A stretch of 64,000 bases of DNA from Elusimicrobiota bacterium (lineage in GTDB: Bacteria; Elusimicrobiota; Elusimicrobia; UBA1565; UBA9628): positions 129,993 through 193,992 of the forward strand of contig JAPLKL010000044.1 in assembly GCA_026388095.1 (NCBI GenBank). The letters are read 5' to 3'. The translations under genes were made by a program, and so were the position numbers. Shown piece after piece: positions 34,623-43,108 of the stretch. The first letter of the stretch is position 1. Each line of letters starts with the position of its first letter. The notes below the pieces were generated by a model. That model did no database searches. It saw nothing but the letters and a program-made list of their open reading frames with translations, and was not told the DNA's origin.

Positions 34623-37600
34623 TCAGGACCTGCGGGTCTTTCCCAATCCTTTGAGGACGGCGACGAGCCCGATGGCGGCCAGGATGCCCACCACGGCGTA
34701 GCCCGCGGCGGCCAAAGTCAGAGAAACGACGAGCGCCTGGACGCCGGCGCCCACGCCGAAGACCCCCGCCAGACCCAGGACCCCGGCCATGATGTCCTTC
34801 CAGAGCGGCTGCCCGCGTCCCGTGCCGATGGTGTTGAACGCCAGTATCGCCGCGGCGGCGAGTGCCGCCAGACCGGCTCCGATGGCCACCGCTCCGAAAA
34901 GCGTCCCCGTCAGCAGCGCGAGGGCCGCATTGACACCGACGCCGGCCAAGAGCGCCAGCCCCAGGGCTGCGAGGGTCCCGAGCAGGGCGGGATTGGCTCT
35001 GCCGCTCTCTGAGCTGCGCTGGCTTGCCGCGAGGGCCTGTGAGGCCGGAGCGGCCGGCGGCTGGGCGGGCGGCTCGCCCTTGAGCGCGTCGCTCACGCCG
35101 CGGGCCGCGCTGAAGAGGGCCATGAGCGGCGTCCCCAGAAGGAGGACGGTCAGCAGGGCCAGCTGCGCCAGGCGCAGGCCCAGGAAACTGGCCGCGGCCG
35201 CAAGCGTTGGCCGGCCGCTAACCGCCGTCTTGTCGCTGGCTCCCTTGAGCAGCGGCTCGGCCAGCGCAAGGAAAGACTCCTTGGTCGCCTTGCCCTCGGT
35301 GTGCTCCTCCCAGGCCTTCAGGAAGCCGGAGAAGAACCGGGCCGCCGCGGACTTCGGGTAAGCCTCATCGATCGCGCCCTTGGCGTAATTGAAGGGGGCG
35401 CGCAGGGTCCCCCAGACCAGGGCCAAGGCCGCGCTCACCGCGAGGTCGGCCAGCATCATCAGCCCCATGGGCACCCAGATGACGGAGAGCCACGAGCCGT
35501 TCCACACGCTCTTGTCCAGCCAGTAGCGGGCGTGATGGCTGAGGTTCCTGTAGAAGTCGGTCTCGCGGTCCCAGACGCTGACGAGGCGGTAGGAGTCCTT
35601 GAAGCTCGTCCAGAGCCCCTCGAAGACGGATGCGAAGCCGCTGAACACCCAGCGCGGCAGGTGCATGAGCAGCAGCGGGCTGGTCAGATACGCCAGGACG
35701 GTCACGGACAAGGGGAGCAGGCCGGCCAGGCCGGTCAGCACGATGCCCACGCCCGCGGCCGCGGCCACGGCGGCGAAGAAGGCGCCGATGTATTCCGGGT
35801 CGTCCACGGAATAGGTGGACTTGCCTTCGGCCAGCGCCTTGCCCAGATAGCGCGTCAGGCCCCAGCCTCCGACGATGGAGAGGGCCGCCATCCAGAACGC
35901 GTTGGTCTTGGCCAGCGCGAGCAAGCCCAGCAGGCTGAAGGGCAGCACCGGCGTGAGATAGAGCATGCCCAGGCCCATCGCGGCCAGCAGGAACCCCGGC
36001 AGCTGGCGCACCAGCTTCGGGGTCTTGGCCGGCACGAAAGGCAAGGCGGCCAGGCTCAAGGTCGCGGCCAGATAGACGCCGCCGACGAGCGGCCCGGCCG
36101 CGGCCAACAGCGGCAGGCCCAGGAAGTAGACCGGCAGCAGCGCCAGCCCGGCCGCTATCAGGCGCGGCATGATGTTGCTCGTGCCCGGCTGTCCCGGCTG
36201 GTCCGGGTCCTGCGGGCCGGGCTGCGTTCCGGGCCGGTCATTGCGGTCCACGTGCATGCGGCGCGGGTCGTGCTTGGCATCGTCATAAGTCTCGGAGAGC
36301 TTGCCGAAAGCGCGGAAGAAGCCGGCGATGCCCAGGACCGGCGTGCCGACCACGGCGTAGGCGAGCCAGGCCCACTGCAGGAGCCGGATCGCGAAGGTCG
36401 CCGGCAGGCTCACGAATTTGTTGCGGGAGTTCGCGTAAGGGATGAGCGGCTCCTCCACGCGGTTGAAGAGCGACTTCTTGGCGCCCTGCACGTTGTCGAA
36501 CATGAAGTGCGCCCAGGCCGCGAGGAACTTGGTCGGCTTGGAATCCGCCTTGAGCTCGTGAGCCGCGCCCCAGAGGAACATGACCGGGGCCTGCGCCGCG
36601 CCCACCACCGCTCCGCCCGCCACGGACAAGGCCCACTGCACGAGCTGTGAGAGCCAGATCGGGACCCAGATGCCGGCCAGCCACACCGCGTTCCATAAGG
36701 ACTGCTTCAGCTGGGCTCGGGTATAGGCGGTCAGGCGCTCATAGGCGTTCGTGTCGCGTCTTAAGGAAGACTCGACCCTGTCCAGGCCGCGGATGCTCTC
36801 GAACATGTTGCTGAAGGCAGAGGTCATGCCGTAGCCGACCCAGGAGGGCAGATGCATCAGCAGCAGGGCCGCGAACGGATAGGACAGGATGCCCAGACCC
36901 GCGGCCAGCCAGCCGGCCGGGGAGAGCAGTGCCAGCCCCGCGCCCGTGATGGCGCCGAGGCCGCCGAAGAAGGCGGAGAGGGACTTGCCGCTGTCATAAT
37001 CGTTGCCGTCCTGGGGGGACTTGCCGTAGCGCATCAGGCCCCAGCCGCCCAAAGCCACGAGCGTGCCGATGCCGTAGGAGCCGAAGGCTATGGCCAGAGC
37101 GCCCAGGCCGAGGAGCGCGGCGCCGGGCAGGACCCGGACCGCCTTAGGGGTCTGGTCGCCCACGAAGGGCAGGACCGCGAGCAGGACGCTGGCCAGGACC
37201 ACGGCTCCGCCGGCCACAAGCGAACCGCCGGCTAGAAGCGGCCAGCCCAGGAGCGCCGCGGGCAGCAGCGCCAGGCCGGAAGCCATGACGCGGGGCCAGA
37301 AGGGGCTGTTTTTCTTGGGGCCCGGGTTCTGGTCCTTCATCTCGGGGATGCCGCTGACCACCTTGGTCTCGCTCTTCCCATAGTAGGCCTGCGCGGCCAG
37401 CGCGATCTCTTCGCCCGCGGGCCGGGCCAGCTGAACGCCCGCAGACAGGTCGCCCATGGACTCCGCCGCGGCCACGAAGCCGCCGTCGGCCCAGGAGGCG
37501 GCCGGGGCGCCGGTCATGATGGATTCGATCCGGGCTCCGACGCCGTTGGCGGCCTCGGCTCCGGCGTGGGAGATGTCTCCCGCGGACTTGAGGGTGACGT

Positions 37601-38036
37601 CGACCTGCTGCGAGAGGCCGGTGATCTTCTGGGCCACGGGCGTGGCGGCTGCAGGCGCCGGAGTCTTGGAGAGAGTCCGAGTCTGGTAGAGAGAAGGGGC
37701 TTGGAGAGGGGCGGCCAAAGACGGGATCTGGCTGATGGGGGAGACCGGCGCGGCGGTCATGCCGACCTTCACGGCCGGAGCGATGCCCGCGGACAGGGAA
37801 CCCGAGAGGCGTAGGTCCTGCGCCGGGGCCAAGGTGGTGTTCAGGTTGGAGCCGATGGCGATGCTGCTCAGAGTCGTGATGGGGGCCACGCCGGTCTGTC
37901 TGGCGACGCCGGCGGCGGAAGTCATCGTCGCGGCCGCGGCTTCATAGGCGGCGAAGCCCGGGGAGAGGGCGACCAAAGCGGCGGACAAGGCGACAGAGAC
38001 GATGCTCTTGAACAAGGAAAGGTGGCGCCAGGGCAT
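34623..38036 (-). CDS. Very large exported multi-membrane protein with internal duplication, unknown family
   Basis: The start at 38036 (MPWRHLSLFK) is preferred because GGAGG lies 6 bases upstream. The 1137-residue product begins with a signal-like helix (SIVSVALSAALVALSPGFAA), then a low-complexity Ala/Ser/Pro region to about residue 240. Two homologous modules of about 360 residues follow (about 243-600 and 625-985). Each has four hydrophobic helices, a GGWGL.RY motif, LLLMHLP.WV and WN..WL..IWVP in the same order. A third incomplete module occupies the C-terminus. No enzymatic motif is seen and no family is recognised. The style is reminiscent of Elusimicrobiota proteins. Neighbouring genes give no functional hint. 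Confidence 0.75.
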   Translation of the reverse strand: MPWRHLSLFKSIVSVALSAALVALSPGFAAYEAAAATMTSAAGVARQTGVAPITTLSSIAIGSNLNTTLAPAQDLRLSGSLSAGIAPAVKVGMTAAPVSPISQIPSLAAPLQAPSLYQTRTLSKTPAPAAATPVAQKITGLSQQVDVTLKSAGDISHAGAEAANGVGARIESIMTGAPAASWADGGFVAAAESMGDLSAGVQLARPAGEEIALAAQAYYGKSETKVVSGIPEMKDQNPGPKKNSPFWPRVMASGLALLPAALLGWPLLAGGSLVAGGAVVLASVLLAVLPFVGDQTPKAVRVLPGAALLGLGALAIAFGSYGIGTLVALGGWGLMRYGKSPQDGNDYDSGKSLSAFFGGLGAITGAGLALLSPAGWLAAGLGILSYPFAALLLMHLPSWVGYGMTSAFSNMFESIRGLDRVESSLRRDTNAYERLTAYTRAQLKQSLWNAVWLAGIWVPIWLSQLVQWALSVAGGAVVGAAQAPVMFLWGAAHELKADSKPTKFLAAWAHFMFDNVQGAKKSLFNRVEEPLIPYANSRNKFVSLPATFAIRLLQWAWLAYAVVGTPVLGIAGFFRAFGKLSETYDDAKHDPRRMHVDRNDRPGTQPGPQDPDQPGQPGTSNIMPRLIAAGLALLPVYFLGLPLLAAAGPLVGGVYLAATLSLAALPFVPAKTPKLVRQLPGFLLAAMGLGMLYLTPVLPFSLLGLLALAKTNAFWMAALSIVGGWGLTRYLGKALAEGKSTYSVDDPEYIGAFFAAVAAAAGVGIVLTGLAGLLPLSVTVLAYLTSPLLLMHLPRWVFSGFASVFEGLWTSFKDSYRLVSVWDRETDFYRNLSHHARYWLDKSVWNGSWLSVIWVPMGLMMLADLAVSAALALVWGTLRAPFNYAKGAIDEAYPKSAAARFFSGFLKAWEEHTEGKATKESFLALAEPLLKGASDKTAVSGRPTLAAAASFLGLRLAQLALLTVLLLGTPLMALFSAARGVSDALKGEPPAQPPAAPASQALAASQRSSESGRANPALLGTLAALGLALLAGVGVNAALALLTGTLFGAVAIGAGLAALAAAAILAFNTIGTGRGQPLWKDIMAGVLGLAGVFGVGAGVQALVVSLTLAAAGYAVVGILAAIGLVAVLKGLGKTRRS

Positions 38037-38201
38037 TGAGATCCTCCGGAACATCAATATAGTATCCCAATTCTACTTATACCCTGCTGCGGCGGGCTTA
38101 GGTCTTCGAGGGCAGGCGGGCGGAGGAAGATGGCCTATGGATATCAGGGCCTGTTGCCGGGCCTGGTCCTAGGCCGGGAAGTCCAGATGGCCTGCTCCGA
38201 C

Positions 38202-39278
38202 TCAGTGCTTCCCGGGGGCCGGGATCTGGCCGTCCACGCCGAAGATGTAGGAGATCAGCGCCGCGCGGACCCACATGCCGTTGCGTTCCTGGCGCCAGAA
38301 CACGGCCCGGTCGTCCTCGTCCACCGAGGTCTCGATCTCTTGGCGGCGGGGCAGGGGATGCATGATGATGGCGGTGGGCTTGATGGCCTTGAGGTGCTCG
38401 GCGCGGAAGTGGAAGCGGCTCAAGTCCAGGGATTTCGACTCCCCGGCGGCGTCGTGCTCGTCCTGGATGCGGGTCATGTAGATGGCGTCCGCCTCGGGCA
38501 GGACCGGGCCGAGGTCGTCGGTCTCGCGGTAGGGGATGGAGTGGCGCCTGAGGAAGTCGAGGATGTCCGCTTCCATGCGCAGCTGGGGCGGGGACACGAA
38601 GACCAGCTTGACGCCCTGGTAGTTCTTCATGAGGTAGGAGAGCGAGCGCACGGTGCGGCCGCGCTTCAAGTCCCCGACCATGACCAGCGTCTTGCCTTCC
38701 GGTCCGCCCGGCAGGCTGCGATGGAGGGTGTAGGCGTCCAGGAGCGCCTGGGTGGGATGCTGGTCCTTGCCCGAGCCGCCGTTGATGACCGGCACCGGCC
38801 GCTTGACCCGGTTCATGAACCAGGCCGTCTTCTCGACGAAGCCCGGCGTCGGGTGGCGCATGATGATGAGGTCCACGTAGCTGGAGAAGGTGCGCACCGT
38901 GTCCTCCGGGGACTCGCCCTTCATCTCCGAGGAGGTGGAGGTGTCGCGGATCTCCGAGGTCTTGAGGCCCATGATGTGGCAGGCGTTGAGGAAAGAGAGG
39001 AATGTGCGCGTCGAAGGCTGGACGAAGTAGAGCATGGCGCGCTTGTGGGCCAGCAGCCGGGACACGGCGTCGGCCCCGGCCTTGGCCTGGGTGGTCGCGC
39101 GCAAGCGGTCGGCCACGGCGAAGAGGTGGTCCAGCAGCGCCCGGTCGAACTGCTGGGAGAAGAGGCAGTCGTAGAGCCGGCCTTCCCGCGAGAAGAACGG
39201 CAGCTTCTGCGACACGTCGCTGGCGTGGAACTCGTCCCAGTTGCGGCCGACCTCGGTCATGAGCGCGGTCCTTTTCAT
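38202..39278 (-). CDS. pyrB: Aspartate carbamoyltransferase catalytic chain
   Basis: PyrB makes carbamoyl-aspartate for pyrimidine synthesis. The 358-residue protein has the carbamoyl-phosphate loop QPSTRTFLSF (S89-T92), SSEMKGESPEDT with the Lys of the 80s loop, HPTQALLD and the HPLPR aspartate loop. An N-terminal extension of about 40 residues is longer than usual. GGAGGG precedes the ATG. No pyrI regulatory chain or other pyr gene is near, and the gene instead lies beside YgeW-type transferases, so a role in that pathway is possible. A terminator separates it from the upstream gene. Confidence 0.85.
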   Translation of the reverse strand: MKRTALMTEVGRNWDEFHASDVSQKLPFFSREGRLYDCLFSQQFDRALLDHLFAVADRLRATTQAKAGADAVSRLLAHKRAMLYFVQPSTRTFLSFLNACHIMGLKTSEIRDTSTSSEMKGESPEDTVRTFSSYVDLIIMRHPTPGFVEKTAWFMNRVKRPVPVINGGSGKDQHPTQALLDAYTLHRSLPGGPEGKTLVMVGDLKRGRTVRSLSYLMKNYQGVKLVFVSPPQLRMEADILDFLRRHSIPYRETDDLGPVLPEADAIYMTRIQDEHDAAGESKSLDLSRFHFRAEHLKAIKPTAIIMHPLPRRQEIETSVDEDDRAVFWRQERNGMWVRAALISYIFGVDGQIPAPGKH

Positions 39279-39334
39279 CAGCCCTCCTGCGTTTTTTTGC
39301 GGCGCTATGATTCTACGATTTTATGCGCGGGGAA

Positions 39335-39370
39335 AAAAGCTCCGCCGCTTCCTTTGGGAAGCGGCGGATG
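39335..39370 (-). terminator. Intrinsic terminator downstream of the YgeW-type gene
   Basis: On the reverse strand CCGCCGCTTCC pairs with GGAAGCGGCGG around a short loop, followed by AGC and a run of six T. It isolates the 39395 gene from pyrB. Confidence 0.85.
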
Positions 39371-39394
39371 ACGCGACAGCCCGTCCGGGAGCCC

Positions 39395-40411
39395 TCAGCG
39401 CATGGTCAGCGACATGATCGCCTTCTGCACGTGGATCCGGTTCTCGGCCTCGTCGTTGACGATGGAGATCGCGGGATCGTCGATGAGCTCGTTGGTGACT
39501 TCCTTGCCGCGCTTGGCCGGCAGGCAGTGCATGTAGTTGGCGCGCGGGTTGGCCTTCTTGAAGTGCTCGTGGCTGATGCACCAGTCCTTGGCGTACTTGG
39601 GGCCGCAGGCCGCGTGCTTCTCGGGGTCGCGGGCCCAGGACTTGGCGTAGATGACGTCGGCGCCCTTGGCCGCCTTCCAGATGTCGTGCTCGATGGTGAG
39701 CTTGCCGCCGGAGACCTTGGCGGCCTTCTTGGCGAACTCGACGTATTCGGGGTCCACGTCGTATACGCCGGGCTCCTTGGGATAGGCCAGGACGATGTTC
39801 ATGCCCAGCACGGCGCCGGCCGCGATCATGGTCTGCGGCACGCCCGCGGACTTGGCCCGGTCGTCGTAGGCCCAGGACATGACGATTTTCTTCTTCTTGT
39901 AGTCCTCCTTGCCGAACTTCTCCATCATGGTCATGATGTCGGCCATGATCTGGCAGGGGTGCTCCTTGTCGTCGAGCATGTTGATGACCGGGATGCTGGC
40001 GTCCTTGGCGATGGCGCGCAGGACCTCGCGGGCGTCGCCGTACTTGTAGCTCTCCGCGCCCATCTGGGCCTTGAGGTTGTAGAGGCGGATGGAGAAGCCG
40101 GCCAGGAACCGGCTGATCATCGCCCCGGTGTCCTTCCAGGATTCCTTGTTCTTGAGCTGGAGCTGCTCCGGGGTGTAGTACTGGCCGTGGCCGCCGAGCT
40201 GGGTGATGCCGGTCTCGAAAGAGATGCGGGTGCGGGTGGAAGGCGAGGCGAAGAGCATCCCCAGGCTCTTGCCGCGCAGGATGTGGCTGTGGTCCTCGCC
40301 GATGGCGACGCGGCGCTTGAGGTCGAAGGCCACGTCGAAGATGGTCTCCAGCTCTTCCTTGCTGAAATCCATGACGCTGATGAAATCCTTGCCCTTCATG
40401 TTGGTGATCAT
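39395..40411 (-). CDS. ygeW: YgeW-type / ornithine-carbamoyltransferase-like carbamoyltransferase
   Basis: A 338-residue enzyme that moves a carbamoyl group between carbamoyl phosphate and an amine. SPSTRTRISFETG carries the phosphate-binding STRTR (58-62). The second loop reads HPCQIMAD instead of the usual HPTQ, and the amino-acid loop is HCLPAKRG. KKIVMSWAYDD, then GVPQTMIAAG and GADVIYAKSWA match E. coli YgeW more closely than anabolic ArgF. YgeW's natural substrate is unsettled; in urate-degrading clusters it is thought to release carbamoyl phosphate from a ureido compound. A YgeY-like hydrolase gene is just upstream on the same strand. Confidence 0.75.
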   Translation of the reverse strand: MITNMKGKDFISVMDFSKEELETIFDVAFDLKRRVAIGEDHSHILRGKSLGMLFASPSTRTRISFETGITQLGGHGQYYTPEQLQLKNKESWKDTGAMISRFLAGFSIRLYNLKAQMGAESYKYGDAREVLRAIAKDASIPVINMLDDKEHPCQIMADIMTMMEKFGKEDYKKKKIVMSWAYDDRAKSAGVPQTMIAAGAVLGMNIVLAYPKEPGVYDVDPEYVEFAKKAAKVSGGKLTIEHDIWKAAKGADVIYAKSWARDPEKHAACGPKYAKDWCISHEHFKKANPRANYMHCLPAKRGKEVTNELIDDPAISIVNDEAENRIHVQKAIMSLTMR

Positions 40412-40489
40412 TCCCTTATCTCCTCCCTGTTATGATGCGCGGCAGAGCCGTACCTTAACATTTCTGCGCGATTTTGCGCAACAGCGAGG

Positions 40490-41758
40490 CTACTTCTTCA
40501 GGAGCTCGGAGACGATGCCGACATAGCCCTGGAAGGCCTTCTTCATCTGCTCGATCTCTATGTATTCGTTGGTGGTGTGAGCCAGGGATTCCAACGAGGG
40601 GCCGAAGCCGACGACCTGGCAGTCCCGGTCGGGGAACAGCCCCCGGTATTTCACCACGGCGCTGCCGTCGGTGCAGAAGCTGTAGGCCCCGATCTCGACC
40701 GGGAGCCCCATCTTCTGCAAGCCCAGCTTGGCCCGCGCCACGATCTCATCGGCCTCGCCGGCCTGCCAGGCGGGGGCGAATTTGGTCTGCTTGATGCGCA
40801 CTCCCGTATAGGTCGTGCACTCGTCCTGCGCGTACTCTATGATGGGGTCCTTGAAGGACGGATAGAGCCGCTTGCCGTGCGAGACCACCGGCTCCATGTT
40901 GTCCCGGACCAGCTTGAGGATGGACTCCTCCGTGTCTCCGGGTAAGGTCCTGACGTCATAGGTGAGCTCCACCTCGTTGGGGACGGTGGAGTTGCCGCCC
41001 CGTCCGTCGATGCCGCCGCCGCCGCCCACCGGGATCTTGATGTCGGTGGGCACGATGTTGCGCTTGCCCAGCAGGCCGACCGCCTCGGAGCGGTACCAGA
41101 CGTGGAAGGCCTCGATGATGAAGGCGACCTGCTCCAGGGGGTTGACCGTGCTCCGGCCCACGGAGGCATGCTTGCCGTGGCCGAACACGCTGATCAAGAT
41201 CTCGCCCCGGCCTCTCTGGGCGATGTTCAGCCGGCATTCGGAGGCCTCGCCGACGATGACGTAGTCCGGCTGGAGCTTCTTCAAGGCCTCCAGGAAGCAG
41301 ACGCCCTCGAAGAGCTCCTCCACGACGGTGCCGACCAGGTAGATCTCCCCGGCGCAGCCCTTGGGGGCGAGGCTCTTGAGGAACGCGGCCGCGCCGAACA
41401 TGGTGGCGAAGGCGCCCTTCATGTCCGAGGCGCCCCGGCCGTAGAGCTTCTGGTCCTTGATGGTCGCAGAATGGGTGCTGGTCTCGGCGTCCCATTTGGA
41501 GGGCTCGGCGTTGACCGTGTCGAGGTGGCCGGTGAGCACCACCTTCTTGCCTTTGCCGTCGCCTATGACCACCTTGCCGATGAAATTGCCCATCCGGTCG
41601 CTGTAGGCCTCGTCGAAGCCCAGCTTCGTGGCTTCCCTGATGCAGAGCTCGACCACGGATTTTTCCTGGTCGGAGAGGCTTTTCTGCTGGATGAGCTTCT
41701 GCGCGAAGCTCACGACGCTGGAGAAGTCATGGTCCTTCAGGGCGGACAGCAGTTTCAT
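40490..41758 (-). CDS. YgeY-type M20 metallohydrolase, canonical metal site
   Basis: A 422-residue M20 family enzyme (relatives: ArgE, DapE, YgeY) that hydrolyses an amide with a two-zinc site. All ligands are present: H78 and D80 in LTGHLDTV, D112 in GRGASDMKG, E147/E148 in TVVEEL, E171 in VGEASE, and a final His in ESLAHTTNE. A lid domain with GRSTVNP lies between. The start at 41758 has GGAGG 9 bases upstream. It likely shares a transcript with the YgeW-type gene downstream and diverges from the second M20 gene at 41826. The substrate is unknown; an N-acyl or ureido amino acid fits the context. Confidence 0.82.
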   Translation of the reverse strand: MKLLSALKDHDFSSVVSFAQKLIQQKSLSDQEKSVVELCIREATKLGFDEAYSDRMGNFIGKVVIGDGKGKKVVLTGHLDTVNAEPSKWDAETSTHSATIKDQKLYGRGASDMKGAFATMFGAAAFLKSLAPKGCAGEIYLVGTVVEELFEGVCFLEALKKLQPDYVIVGEASECRLNIAQRGRGEILISVFGHGKHASVGRSTVNPLEQVAFIIEAFHVWYRSEAVGLLGKRNIVPTDIKIPVGGGGGIDGRGGNSTVPNEVELTYDVRTLPGDTEESILKLVRDNMEPVVSHGKRLYPSFKDPIIEYAQDECTTYTGVRIKQTKFAPAWQAGEADEIVARAKLGLQKMGLPVEIGAYSFCTDGSAVVKYRGLFPDRDCQVVGFGPSLESLAHTTNEYIEIEQMKKAFQGYVGIVSELLKK

Positions 41759-41799
41759 GGGAGCGCCTCCGATCATTCCGGGTCGCGTGGACATAAGGG

Positions 41800-41805
41800 T
41801 ATAAT
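41800..41805 (+). promoter_or_regulatory. -10 element in the divergent control region of the two M20 genes
   Basis: TATAAT at 41800-41805 is a perfect consensus, followed by GGAGG (41814-41818) and the ATG at 41826. No clear -35 is seen (TTCCGG lies 18 bases upstream), so an activator is plausible. Only 67 bases separate the divergent starts. Confidence 0.55.
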
Positions 41806-41825
41806 ACAAATCCAGGAGGCGCAAA

Positions 41826-43019
41826 ATGGACCGAACCAAGGCTTTAGGCCGGATATTGGAGCGCGACCGCGGCCGGATGGTCGAGTTCCTGCGCGACATC
41901 ATCGCTTTGCCCAGCCCCAGCGGGGGCGAAGGCAAGGTGGCGCGGAGGACCGTCCAAGAGATGAAGGCGTGCGGCTTCGCCAAGGCCTTCGTGGACAAGA
42001 TCGGCAACGCGGTGGGCGTGATGGGCTCGGGCAAGCCCGTGATCCTCTTCGATGCGCACATGGACACGGTCGGCATCCACGACCGGAGCCTGTGGAAGTG
42101 CGACCCCTATAAGGGGAAGGTCGACGCCAAGTACGTGTACGGACGCGGCGCGGCCGAGAACAAGGGCGCGCTGGCCTCCATCATCTACGGCGCCAAGGCC
42201 ATGCGCGAGGCCGGTCTGCTGGCCGGGACCGTGATCGTCACGGGCAGCACGCTCGAGGAGGACTGCGACGGCCTGGGCTTGTGGTACGCTTTGGCCAAGA
42301 CGGGCTTGAAGCCCGAGGCGGTGGTGATAGGGAAATTCACGGAGCTCAAGGTCATGCGCGGCCAGCGCGGCCGCATGGAGATCCAGGCCACGGTGCCGGG
42401 GAGATCCTGCCACGCCTCCACCCCGCAAGAAGGGGTCAATCCCATCTACGCGGCCCTGCCGCTCATCGCGGGCATCGAGAAGCTGGATCCGAGGCTCAAG
42501 AGAGACGCGTTCTTGGGCAAGGGCACCATCGCGGTCACGCAGATCAGCGTCAAGAGCCCGGGCTTCAACCGGCTGGGGCACGAGGTGCGGCTGTCCATCG
42601 ACCGTCGGCTGACGGCCGGGGAGACCAAGGAGCTCGCGCTGCGCCAGATCCGCGCTTTGCCGGGCGCGAAAGGCGCCAAGGTGGAGACGCTGTTCTACGA
42701 GAAACCGGCCTCGACGGGGCTGGTGCAGAAGACTGAGAAGTACTTCCCCGGCTGGTCCATGCCCGAGGACTGCCGGGTCGTCCGGGCGGCCAAGCGGGCC
42801 GCGGCGGCGGCTCTGGGCGCCCCGCCCGTGGTGGACAAGTGGACGGTGAGCTCCAACGGTGTCTCCTCCTGCGGCTTGCTGGGCATCCCGAGCGTGGGAT
42901 TCGGCCCGGGGGAGAAGCGGTTCCTGCACAACTATGAGGACCGCATCGCCATAGCGGACCTGGTCAAGGCGGCCAGGTTCTACGCCCTGTATCCTGGGGC
43001 GTACCAGGCCTCCAAATAG
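41826..43019 (+). CDS. ygeY: YgeY homologue of the M20 family with altered metal ligands
   Basis: A 397-residue protein matching E. coli YgeY along its length (RGQRGRMEIQ, AFLGKGTIAV, LSIDRRLTAGET, PPVVDKWTVSSNGV, VGFGPG). H78 and D80 (DAHMDTVG), E144/E145 and H368 are present. But the bridging Asp of GRG.SD.KGG is Glu here (E111 in GRGAAENKGA), and the Glu of the TEPT motif is Lys (K170 in IGKFTE). Losing this ligand should weaken or change two-metal catalysis. It faces a canonical paralogue across a shared promoter region. Role in the pathway is inferred from the ygeW and carbamate kinase neighbours. Confidence 0.82.
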   Translation: MDRTKALGRILERDRGRMVEFLRDIIALPSPSGGEGKVARRTVQEMKACGFAKAFVDKIGNAVGVMGSGKPVILFDAHMDTVGIHDRSLWKCDPYKGKVDAKYVYGRGAAENKGALASIIYGAKAMREAGLLAGTVIVTGSTLEEDCDGLGLWYALAKTGLKPEAVVIGKFTELKVMRGQRGRMEIQATVPGRSCHASTPQEGVNPIYAALPLIAGIEKLDPRLKRDAFLGKGTIAVTQISVKSPGFNRLGHEVRLSIDRRLTAGETKELALRQIRALPGAKGAKVETLFYEKPASTGLVQKTEKYFPGWSMPEDCRVVRAAKRAAAAALGAPPVVDKWTVSSNGVSSCGLLGIPSVGFGPGEKRFLHNYEDRIAIADLVKAARFYALYPGAYQASK

Positions 43020-43034
43020 GGCCGGTCCCGCCCA

Positions 43035-43064
43035 TGGACTTTCCCACCGGAAATGCTCTATAAT
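43035..43064 (+). promoter_or_regulatory. Candidate promoter of the carbamoyltransferase-carbamate kinase pair
   Basis: TGGACT at 43035-43040 and TATAAT at 43059-43064 are separated by 18 bases. AAGGAGAGG precedes the ATG at 43109. This lets the pair be expressed apart from the ygeY gene upstream. Confidence 0.5.
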
Positions 43065-43108
43065 CCGAAGAGCCGGAACAGGCGCAAATATCTAAGGAGA
43101 GGAACCCC

